The translations under genes were made by a program, and so were the position numbers. 5,024 nt of DNA from Chloroflexi bacterium RBG_16_64_32 (lineage in GTDB: Bacteria; Chloroflexota; Dehalococcoidia; SM23-28-2; RBG-16-64-32): assembly GCA_001795235.1 (NCBI GenBank), contig MGNZ01000013.1, positions 3,529 through 8,552 on the forward strand, read 5' to 3'. Below the pieces are notes generated by a model. It was not told the origin of the DNA. It ran no database searches and worked only from the letters and a program-made list of their open reading frames with translations. Positions 1-4,114 of this stretch are shown piece by piece (position 1 is the first letter of the stretch; every line of letters begins with the position of its first letter).

Positions 1-30
1 AGTCACGCCTGAGATAACGGCGCCGCCGTC

Positions 31-39
31 TGGTATCAT
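31..39 (+). promoter_or_regulatory. Possible extended -10 promoter for the CDGSH gene
   Basis: TGG-TATCAT matches an extended -10 element (TGn followed by a box close to TATAAT), 43 bases upstream of the GTG start at 83. A -35 at the usual distance (about 11-16, gagata) is poor, which is tolerated when the TGn extension is present. Transcription would start near 45 and give a leader of about 40 bases with a good Shine-Dalgarno. This is inference from consensus only. Confidence 0.35.
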
Positions 40-82
40 CGCGGCAGGAGAGCCCGCATAGCATCTGGGAAGGAGCTATCCC

Positions 83-286
83 GTGGAAGAGGTCAACATC
101 AAGGTCCGCCTGAACGGCCCCTATCGCGTCCAGGGCCCGGTGACCCTCGAGGATGCCGACGGCAACAAGTTCGAGCTCCCGGGTGAGGTGATCGCCCTCT
201 GCCGCTGCGGTGGCTCTAAGAACAAGCCCTTCTGCGACGGCTCGCACCGCGAGATCGGTTTTCAGGCGGAGACGAAGGCCACGTAG
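83..286 (+). CDS. CDGSH-type iron-sulfur domain protein (small, single domain)
   Basis: This is a 67-residue cytosolic protein with no signal peptide or membrane segment. The complete CDGSH signature is visible: C40-R-C42-G-G-S45, then P49-F-C51-D-G-S-H55. Cys40, Cys42, Cys51 and His55 are the three-Cys/one-His ligands that hold a [2Fe-2S] cluster in this family (zf-CDGSH, mitoNEET-like fold). The N-terminal 35 residues (with NGPYRVQGPVTLEDADG) resemble the lead-in strands of prokaryotic single-domain members. Family members are redox-active, pH-sensitive Fe-S proteins, but the physiological partner of the bacterial short forms is mostly unknown, and nothing here identifies one. The start is GTG at 83, supported by GGAAGGAG at 68-75 with a 7-base spacer. 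The gene stands alone, followed by a hairpin-rich non-coding stretch. Family assignment is very secure; function is open. Confidence 0.93.
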   Translation: MEEVNIKVRLNGPYRVQGPVTLEDADGNKFELPGEVIALCRCGGSKNKPFCDGSHREIGFQAETKAT

Positions 287-371
287 CTGCCTGGCGCAAA
301 GGCAACGCTCTCGCCGCCCGGTACGAATCCCTGGGAGCGCTTTCTGCGTATCAACGTGTGAAGGGTTCCCT

Positions 372-420
372 CCCCTTTGGGCATCACCCCGACTTGTCGG
401 GGTGATTTGCCTTTAAGGGG
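372..420. terminator. Strong hairpin downstream of the CDGSH gene, possible bidirectional terminator
   Basis: The core is a perfect 10-bp stem (383-392 with 397-406, arms ATCACCCCGA/TCGGGGTGAT) with a CTTG loop. It can be extended by GGC/GCC (380-382 with 409-411) and CCCCTT/AAGGGG (372-377 with 415-420) with small bulges. It lies about 86 bases after the CDGSH stop codon. The T-tract is only TTGCCTTT, so strength as a factor-independent terminator is uncertain. Because it is near-symmetrical it could also stop leftward transcripts running out of the Nudix gene. Alternatively it is another dispersed palindromic repeat. Confidence 0.45.
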
Positions 421-445
421 CCCGGCTGTTGAAATACCGTTTGCT

Positions 446-478
446 CCGTTCATGGTTCGACAGGCTCACCACGAACGG
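446..478 (-). repeat. REP-like hairpin, copy 1 (invariant 11-nt loop)
   Basis: The arms are 446-456 (CCGTTCATGGT) and 468-478 (ACCACGAACGG), giving an 11-bp stem with one mismatch (452 with 472). They enclose the 11-nt loop TCGACAGGCTC (457-467). Read on the minus strand the loop is GAGCCTGTCGA, identical to the loop of copy 2, although the stems are unrelated. It is non-coding, and no open frame of note covers it. Confidence 0.85.
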
Positions 479-499
479 ACACACACAGGCACTCAAGAC

Positions 500-530
500 C
501 GCTCGCCCTGAGCCTGTCGAAGGGCGAGCG
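500..530 (+). repeat. REP-like hairpin, copy 2 (same loop, opposite orientation)
   Basis: A perfect 10-bp stem (500-509 CGCTCGCCCT with 521-530 AGGGCGAGCG) encloses the loop GAGCCTGTCGA (510-520), the exact reverse complement of the copy 1 loop. The two copies are 21 bases apart in inverted orientation, like a REP doublet. Copy 2 ends 10 bases from the Nudix stop codon, so it would form a 3' hairpin on the Nudix transcript and could stabilise or terminate it. Confidence 0.88.
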
Positions 531-540
531 CTGCGCTTTC

Positions 541-1071
541 TCAAGAGTCTGGGGCGTTGTACACCCGCGCCAGCGCTTCCGCCAGGCCCGGCACCGTCTC
601 CAGGGCCGGCAGCTCCGCTGGCTTCACCCAGCGGCTCTCCGTGTGCTCCCAGTCCAGCCTGAGTGACCCTGTAGGGGCGACCTTCAGGTCGCCCGCATCG
701 TCTCCAGGCTCGCCACCCTCTGTCACGACTTCGAATAGGAACGGGTGCACCGTCCAGCGCGTATCGATAGTCTCGTCGGGGACGGCGAGCGGCTCTCCCT
801 GGGCCAGCAGGCGCACATCGCCCCGTCCCAGGCCCACCTCCTCCTCGATCTCGCGGTACGCTTGCTCCAGCGGGCGACCCAGTGCTGAGCCTGTCACGGA
901 GTCCGCCTCCAGATAGCCGCTGACGCCCGCCCAGCGTCCCCGGTAAGTGCCCACGCGCTCGCTGCGCCGCAGCAGCAGCACCTGGGCCTGTCCTGATCCG
1001 CCTGAGGCGGACGAAGGGCCGCCCTTGCCGCCGCGCAGGAGGAAGCAGGTCACCACGTGCACATCGCGCAT
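541..1071 (-). CDS. Nudix hydrolase carrying palindrome-derived insertions
   Basis: A 176-residue Nudix-fold protein that would hydrolyse a nucleoside diphosphate linked to some group X; the substrate cannot be told. The catalytic half of the Nudix box is intact: R73-E-I-E76-E77-E78-V-G-L, the metal-binding REUXEEXGU core, preceded by G52-Y-L-E and followed by WEHTE (141-145) and a C-terminal VPGLAEALARVY helix. The expected G-x5-E spacing is broken: residues 58-65 (SVTGSALG) sit in the loop before the helix, and G65 occupies the place of the usual Glu. Two further stretches look additional from my memory of close families of about 140-150 residues: about 18-30 (GPSSASGGSGQAQ) and about 116-136 (ending DLKVAPTGS). 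Each of the three overlaps a palindrome in the DNA. The start at 1071 is chosen because MRDVHVVTCFLL is the usual N-terminus; in-frame ATGs at 1110 and 1164 are possible, and none has a clear RBS. The frame is open throughout, so the protein is probably made, but activity is uncertain. Confidence 0.88.
   Translation of the reverse strand: MRDVHVVTCFLLRGGKGGPSSASGGSGQAQVLLLRRSERVGTYRGRWAGVSGYLEADSVTGSALGRPLEQAYREIEEEVGLGRGDVRLLAQGEPLAVPDETIDTRWTVHPFLFEVVTEGGEPGDDAGDLKVAPTGSLRLDWEHTESRWVKPAELPALETVPGLAEALARVYNAPDS
675..694. repeat. Palindrome inside the Nudix gene (insert 3)
   Basis: GGGCGACCT (675-683) and AGGTCGCCC (686-694) form a perfect 9-bp inverted repeat around TC. On the coding (minus) strand it is read as part of GDLKVAPTG, within a Gly/Asp-rich stretch (residues about 116-136) that separates FLFEV from LRLDWEHTE, two segments I expect to be near neighbours in this family. 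Beside it, 705-716 matches copy 1 (461-472) at 11 of 12 bases, hinting at a fragment of the REP-like element. Confidence 0.75.
876..903 (+). repeat. Degenerate REP-like element inside the Nudix box (insert 2)
   Basis: Flanks 876-883 (GACCCAGT) and 896-903 (ACGGAGTC) pair at six of eight positions (seven on the minus-strand RNA counting a G-U). They surround a 12-nt loop with the core CTGAGCCTGTC (885-895), identical to 508-518 of intergenic copy 2. On the minus strand it encodes D57-S-V-T-G-S-A-L-G, exactly the loop that breaks the standard spacing of the Nudix box. Confidence 0.65.
982..1020 (+). repeat. Composite REP-like element inside the Nudix gene (insert 1)
   Basis: 982-992 (CTGGGCCTGTC) matches the core at 508-518 with one mismatch, and 1013-1019 (GAAGGGC) is identical to 519-525, the bases that directly follow that core in copy 2. 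Between them sit 20 extra bases (993-1012) containing their own hairpin, TCCGCC-TGA-GGCGGA (997-1011). The coding strand reads this as PSSASGGSGQA, a low-complexity insert between the first and second strands of the Nudix fold. Confidence 0.7.
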
Positions 1072-1087
1072 ACCGACTAATGCCAGA

Positions 1088-1107
1088 CCCCAGCCTGAAG
1101 GCTGGGG
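1088..1107. repeat. GC-rich hairpin at the 5' end of the Nudix gene
   Basis: CCCCAGCC (1088-1095) and GGCTGGGG (1100-1107) form a perfect 8-bp stem with a TGAA loop, 17 bases upstream of the chosen Nudix ATG. In the transcript it would sit in the 5' leader, where a ribosome site is normally found, and could limit translation. If the upstream ATG at 1110 is used, it would instead be read as PQPSGWG at the N-terminus. It is probably another dispersed palindrome of the cluster. Confidence 0.7.
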
Positions 1108-1184
1108 CATCGATAGGGTTGATGCCACGCGCTTCAGGGTGTGGTGCTGTCCGCCCAAGAGCATAAACTAGCGATACGTCATCC

Positions 1185-1213
1185 AGTATACCCCGCTCTG
1201 TTTCCTGTTTCAG
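1185..1213 (-). promoter_or_regulatory. Possible promoter for the Nudix gene
   Basis: On the minus strand TATACT (1190-1185) matches five of six bases of the -10 consensus, and CTGAAA (1213-1208) matches four of six of the -35, separated by exactly 17 bases. Transcription would start near 1178, giving a leader of about 107 bases that contains the 1088-1107 hairpin if the ATG at 1071 is used. Confidence 0.45.
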
Positions 1214-1221
1214 CGTATTGC

Positions 1222-1227
1222 TATACT
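1222..1227 (+). promoter_or_regulatory. -10 box very close to the kinase-like gene start (leaderless candidate)
   Basis: TATACT ends 9 bases before the ATG at 1237, and no Shine-Dalgarno lies in front of that ATG. Transcription starting 7-10 bases after this box would begin at or a few bases before the ATG, so a leaderless mRNA is likely. No good -35 is visible. CCAGTATA (1183-1190) and TATACTTGG (1222-1230) form an imperfect inverted repeat across the divergent region. Confidence 0.45.
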
Positions 1228-1236
1228 TGGTCGGCT

Positions 1237-2835
1237 ATGGCTCAGAGCGTGCTCCCGCCCGTCATCCGCGCCCTCCTCAGCCCCGCCGCCTATCCTCACC
1301 CCGTCGACCAGGTGGAGCTCATCCAGACCCACATCTCTTACGTGCTCCTGGCCGGCGACCATGTGTACAAGATCAAGAAGCCGGTGGACTTCGGCTTTCT
1401 GGACTTCTCCTCCCTCGGGAAGCGGCGGCACTATTGCCGCCAAGAGGTCGTTCTCAACTCCCGCCTCTGCCCCGACACGTACCTCGGCGTCGCCCGAATA
1501 CGTGACAGAGACGGGCGCATCACAGTCGATGGCGCCGGGAAGGTGATCGAGTACGCGGTGCACATGCGCCGGCTCCCCGGCGAGCGCATGATGGATCGTA
1601 TGCTCGAGTCCGGAGAGGTGACGAACGCGATGATCCGGGCGCTGGCCGCGCGGCTGGCCGAGTTCCACGCCCGCTCCGAGACGAGCCGGCGCATCGCTGA
1701 ATACGGCGACTGGGCGATCCGTTTCGCCTGGGCCGAAAACCTTCGCCAGTGGGCGGACTACATCGGCGACACGATCAGCGAGGAGCAGGACCGCATCCTT
1801 CGCGCCTACGGCGAGGCGTTCTTCGCCCGCGAGAGGGATCTGATGGCACGGCGTGTCCGGCAGAGGCGCCTCCGTGACTGCCACGGCGACCTCCGCTCGG
1901 ACTCCATCTGCTTCTCCAACGGCATTTGCATCTACGATTGCATCGACTTCAACCGTCGACTTCGCTACACGGACGTCGCGGGGGACGTCGGCTTTCTCGC
2001 CATGGACATGGACTACCGCGGTCACCAGGAGCTGGCAGTGGCCTTCCTCGACTCCTACGTGGAGCTTTCCGGGGACCCTGACCTGCCCCACGTCATCGAC
2101 TTCTACAAGTGCTACCGTGCTTGCGTGAGGGGGAAGGTGGAGGGCTTCCGGTCGCGTGCGCCGGAGGTTCCACCCGGACAGCGGCGGGCCGCGGCCCGCG
2201 CGGCCGAGCGCTACTTCCGGCTGGCCTGCGGCTACGCGGAGAGCCTGCCGCCGGCGCTGCTAATCATCACCTGCGGTCTCACCGCTAGCGGAAAATCCGC
2301 GCTCGTGCGGCGGCTGGAGGAGGCCACCGGTATCGAGGCGGTCTCATCCGACGTGGTGCGCAAGCGACTGGCCGGTCTGGTCCCATCGGAGCGCCGATTC
2401 GAGACCTTCGAGGGCGGTATCTACTCGCCTCAGTTCACGGAGCGGACGTACGCGACGCTGCTGGAGGAGGGGCGTGAGCGACTTCGCCGTGGACAGTCGG
2501 TGATCCTCGACGCTTCGTTCTTGCGGCGCGAGCACCGCCGGTTCGCCGCCGGGCTGGCTGCCGAGGAGGGGGCCCAATTTGCGTGCCTTGAGTTCCGGGC
2601 AAGCGACGAGACGGTGCGGAGGCGGCTGGCCCGGCGCCTGCGTGAGGGCGGTGACCCCTCCGACGCCCGCTGGGAGGTCTACGTGGCGCAAAAGCGGCGC
2701 TTGCAGCGGCCGAGCGAGGTCGCGCCGGAGCGGTTGATTGTGGTCGATGGCGAGCGACCGCTGGACCGCGCGGCGCGGCAAGTGCTGCGGAGGCTGCGGA
2801 GCCTATCGCCCCTTTCCTTGCCGGAGAAGGCTTGA
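1237..2835 (+). CDS. Two-domain protein: APH/kinase-like domain fused to P-loop (AAA_33-type) kinase
   Basis: This 532-residue cytosolic protein corresponds to the COG2187 (aminoglycoside phosphotransferase-like) plus COG0645 (predicted P-loop kinase) fusion. The N-terminal domain (about 1-330) has the nucleotide-binding lead HVYKIKKPVDFGFLDF (42-57, Lys45/Lys47 candidates), the catalytic loop C-H216-G-D218-L-R and the metal-binding I-D237-F-N. The Asn normally five residues after the catalytic Asp is Ser223. The C-terminal domain has Walker A G347-L-T-A-S-G-K353-S354, followed by SSD372VVRKRLAGL (370-380) and VILDASF (422-428), typical of small-molecule and polynucleotide-kinase-like P-loop enzymes. 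The substrate of either domain is unknown. Despite the superfamily name there is no reason to call it antibiotic resistance. The start at 1237 is chosen because MAQSVLPPVIRALL begins the conserved part; the in-frame start at 1141 adds an unconserved-looking tail that runs across the promoter region. It is probably single-gene, since the aquaporin has its own promoter. Confidence 0.88.
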   Translation: MAQSVLPPVIRALLSPAAYPHPVDQVELIQTHISYVLLAGDHVYKIKKPVDFGFLDFSSLGKRRHYCRQEVVLNSRLCPDTYLGVARIRDRDGRITVDGAGKVIEYAVHMRRLPGERMMDRMLESGEVTNAMIRALAARLAEFHARSETSRRIAEYGDWAIRFAWAENLRQWADYIGDTISEEQDRILRAYGEAFFARERDLMARRVRQRRLRDCHGDLRSDSICFSNGICIYDCIDFNRRLRYTDVAGDVGFLAMDMDYRGHQELAVAFLDSYVELSGDPDLPHVIDFYKCYRACVRGKVEGFRSRAPEVPPGQRRAAARAAERYFRLACGYAESLPPALLIITCGLTASGKSALVRRLEEATGIEAVSSDVVRKRLAGLVPSERRFETFEGGIYSPQFTERTYATLLEEGRERLRRGQSVILDASFLRREHRRFAAGLAAEEGAQFACLEFRASDETVRRRLARRLREGGDPSDARWEVYVAQKRRLQRPSEVAPERLIVVDGERPLDRAARQVLRRLRSLSPLSLPEKA

Positions 2836-2859
2836 CATATCGTGAATGCGTATTGACAT
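2832..2859 (+). repeat. Direct repeat TTGACAT, 21-base period, in front of the aquaporin gene
   Basis: TTGACAT occurs at 2832-2838 and 2853-2859. The 21-base offset is about two helical turns, so a protein could bind both on one face of the DNA. The first copy overlaps the stop codon of the kinase-like gene; the second supplies the likely -35 box. It may be an operator or a spare -35; no regulator is identifiable. Confidence 0.4.
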
Positions 2860-2881
2860 CTTAGCGATTCCCCCCTAACCT
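2853..2881 (+). promoter_or_regulatory. Probable sigma-70-type promoter of the aquaporin gene
   Basis: A consensus -35 TTGACA (2853-2858) is followed after 17 bases by TAACCT (2876-2881), a weak -10 with three of six matches. Transcription would begin near 2888, leaving a leader of about 29 bases with the RBS at 2904-2910. The perfect -35 makes an independent promoter likely even with the poor -10. Confidence 0.45.
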
Positions 2882-2903
2882 GTCCCTGACGGTTGATACT
2901 GGC

Positions 2904-2910
2904 AAGGAGG
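2904..2910 (+). promoter_or_regulatory. Strong Shine-Dalgarno that fixes the aquaporin start
   Basis: AAGGAGG lies 6 bases before the ATG at 2917. It excludes the longer in-frame TTG start at 2893, which lies upstream of this site. Confidence 0.85.
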
Positions 2911-2916
2911 AGTGCT

Positions 2917-3657
2917 ATGGGTCAGTGGGTGCTCTCTGCGGAGTCTCTGGGCTTCACGGCGAATGACTTCGGGCCCAAGATCTGGCGATCGGTCCTGGCC
3001 GAACTAATCGCGACCCTGCTATTCGTGTTCGTGGGCGCCGGCTCAGTCGTCGTCCTCGGTGGCGTCAACGATACGGGGGGGCTGGTGGCCGTGGCGCTCA
3101 CCCACGGCCTGGCCATCGCCCTGCTGGTCGCGGGCACCGCCAAGATATCCGGCGGCCATATCAATCCGGCCGTGACCTTCGGCGCCGTAATCACGGGCCG
3201 GATGAAGCTGTCCACCGGCGTGCTCTATTTAGGCGGACAGATCGCGGGGGCGGTCATCGGCGCGCTGCTGCTGGAGGCGGCGATAGTGGGCCAGTACGAG
3301 GGTAACTTGGGCGCGCACTCTCTCAACCTGGAGCTGCTGGACGGCGTAGGCGCGGCCGTGCTGGTGGAGGCGGTGCTCACGTTCGTGCTGGTGTTTACGG
3401 TCTTCGCCACGGCGATGGACCCGCGGGGGCTGGCTGGCCTTGCCCCAATCGCCATCGGGTTTGCCGTCCTGGTGGACCACTTAGTCGGCATACCCCTGAC
3501 CGGCGCCTCCATGAACCCCGCCCGGTCGTTCGGGCCTGCCCTGGTGGCGGATGCCTGGGACGACCACTGGGTGTACTGGCTGGGGCCGCTTACCGGCGGC
3601 GGCCTGGCGGCGCTCGTCTACTACTTCACCTTCATGTGGGGCAGCGAAGAGGAGTGA
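2917..3657 (+). CDS. Aquaporin (MIP family channel), plant-TIP-like pore
   Basis: A 246-residue inner-membrane channel of six transmembrane helices (roughly 24-47, 54-75, 101-121, 143-163, 172-190, 216-238) and two half-helices carrying both NPA boxes: GGHINPAVTFG (N83-A85) and SMNPARSFGPALV (N200-A202). Length is normal for a water-type aquaporin, and the long loop insert of glycerol facilitators is missing. Counting from the NPA asparagines, the selectivity filter is His63 (helix 2), His188 (helix 5), Ala197 and Arg203. AqpZ has Phe/His/Thr/Arg, and plant tonoplast intrinsic proteins have His/Ile/Gly-or-Ala/Arg-or-Val. The C-terminal half, including the FGPALV stretch and HWVYWLGPLTGGGLAALVY, also resembles TIPs. 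It probably conducts water and perhaps ammonia or small neutral solutes; the permeant is inferred. The start is set by the RBS at 2904. The gene converges on dut with a 19-base gap. Confidence 0.93.
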   Translation: MGQWVLSAESLGFTANDFGPKIWRSVLAELIATLLFVFVGAGSVVVLGGVNDTGGLVAVALTHGLAIALLVAGTAKISGGHINPAVTFGAVITGRMKLSTGVLYLGGQIAGAVIGALLLEAAIVGQYEGNLGAHSLNLELLDGVGAAVLVEAVLTFVLVFTVFATAMDPRGLAGLAPIAIGFAVLVDHLVGIPLTGASMNPARSFGPALVADAWDDHWVYWLGPLTGGGLAALVYYFTFMWGSEEE

Positions 3658-3663
3658 CGGGCC

Positions 3664-3674
3664 CGCCTCAGGCG
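3664..3674. other. Small palindrome between convergent aquaporin and dut genes
   Basis: CGCCTCAGGCG in the 19-base gap between the two stop codons forms a 4-5 bp stem. It has no T-tract, so a role as a shared terminator is weak. Its reverse complement is identical to 999-1009 in the Nudix gene's insert 1, which may be chance for so short and GC-rich a word. Confidence 0.35.
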
Positions 3675-3676
3675 CG

Positions 3677-4114
3677 CTAGCTGCCGGTAGAGCCGTGGCC
3701 GCCCGCGCCGCGCCGCGTAGCTGATAGCCCGCCCACTTCCTTTACGGCCACGTCGGCGGTCCTGCCCACCACGAGCTGGGCGATGCGGTCGCCCGGGCGT
3801 ACCACGTGCGGCTCCCGGTAGGGCAGGACGTACATCGTCACAAGGAGCTCGCCCCGGTAGTCGCTGTCGATGGTGCCGAACGTCACCTGCACCCCCTTGA
3901 GCGATAGCCCCGAACGCGGCCGCACCTGCACGTCGTAGCCCGGCGGCGCTTCGACGGCGATGCCGGTGGGCACCGCCGTGGGCTCCTGCCCGACGACGAG
4001 GTCCTCGTCCAGGCAGGCGTACAGGTCGTAGCCCGTAGAGCCCGGCGTCGCCCGCTCCGGCAGGCGCGCCTCCGGCCGGAGACGCCGGACACGAAGGACG
4101 GCGGTCTCGCTCAC
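3677..4114 (-). CDS. dut: dUTP diphosphatase (trimeric dUTPase)
   Basis: A 145-residue enzyme that splits dUTP into dUMP and pyrophosphate, keeping uracil out of DNA and feeding thymidylate synthesis. All five motifs of the homotrimeric family are present in order: GSTGYDLYA (25-33), PRSGL (66-70), GTIDSDYRGEL (80-90, with catalytic Asp83 and the uracil-side Tyr86), GDRIAQLV (108-115) and the glycine-rich C-terminal arm RRGAGGHGSTG (134-144). In the arm the usual GGFGSTG reads GGHGSTG, so the aromatic that stacks on the base is His140. Length is typical. The start is GTG at 4114, overlapping the stop of the upstream hydrolase as GTGA, so the two genes form a translationally coupled unit; AAGGAG at 4130-4125 lies 10 bases upstream. 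Confidence 0.96.
   Translation of the reverse strand: MSETAVLRVRRLRPEARLPERATPGSTGYDLYACLDEDLVVGQEPTAVPTGIAVEAPPGYDVQVRPRSGLSLKGVQVTFGTIDSDYRGELLVTMYVLPYREPHVVRPGDRIAQLVVGRTADVAVKEVGGLSATRRGAGGHGSTGS

Noticed and set aside
287..540. CRISPR array or small RNA gene in the palindromic non-coding stretch
   Set aside because: There are no regularly spaced direct repeats; the hairpins are two inverted copies plus one unrelated stem. No clear promoter for an independent RNA is visible.
1141..1236. In-frame extension of the kinase-like gene to a start at 1141
   Set aside because: The added 32 residues cover the divergent promoter region and do not resemble the family N-terminus; the conserved part begins at the ATG at 1237.
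1210..2091. Long minus-strand open frame opposite the kinase-like gene
   Set aside because: It is antisense to well-conserved kinase motifs, has low-complexity composition typical of GC-rich shadow frames, and no recognisable domain.
1237..2835. Antibiotic resistance phosphotransferase
   Set aside because: Only the broad kinase-like fold is shared; the fusion with a P-loop kinase and the sequence around HGDLR match a housekeeping-type uncharacterised family.
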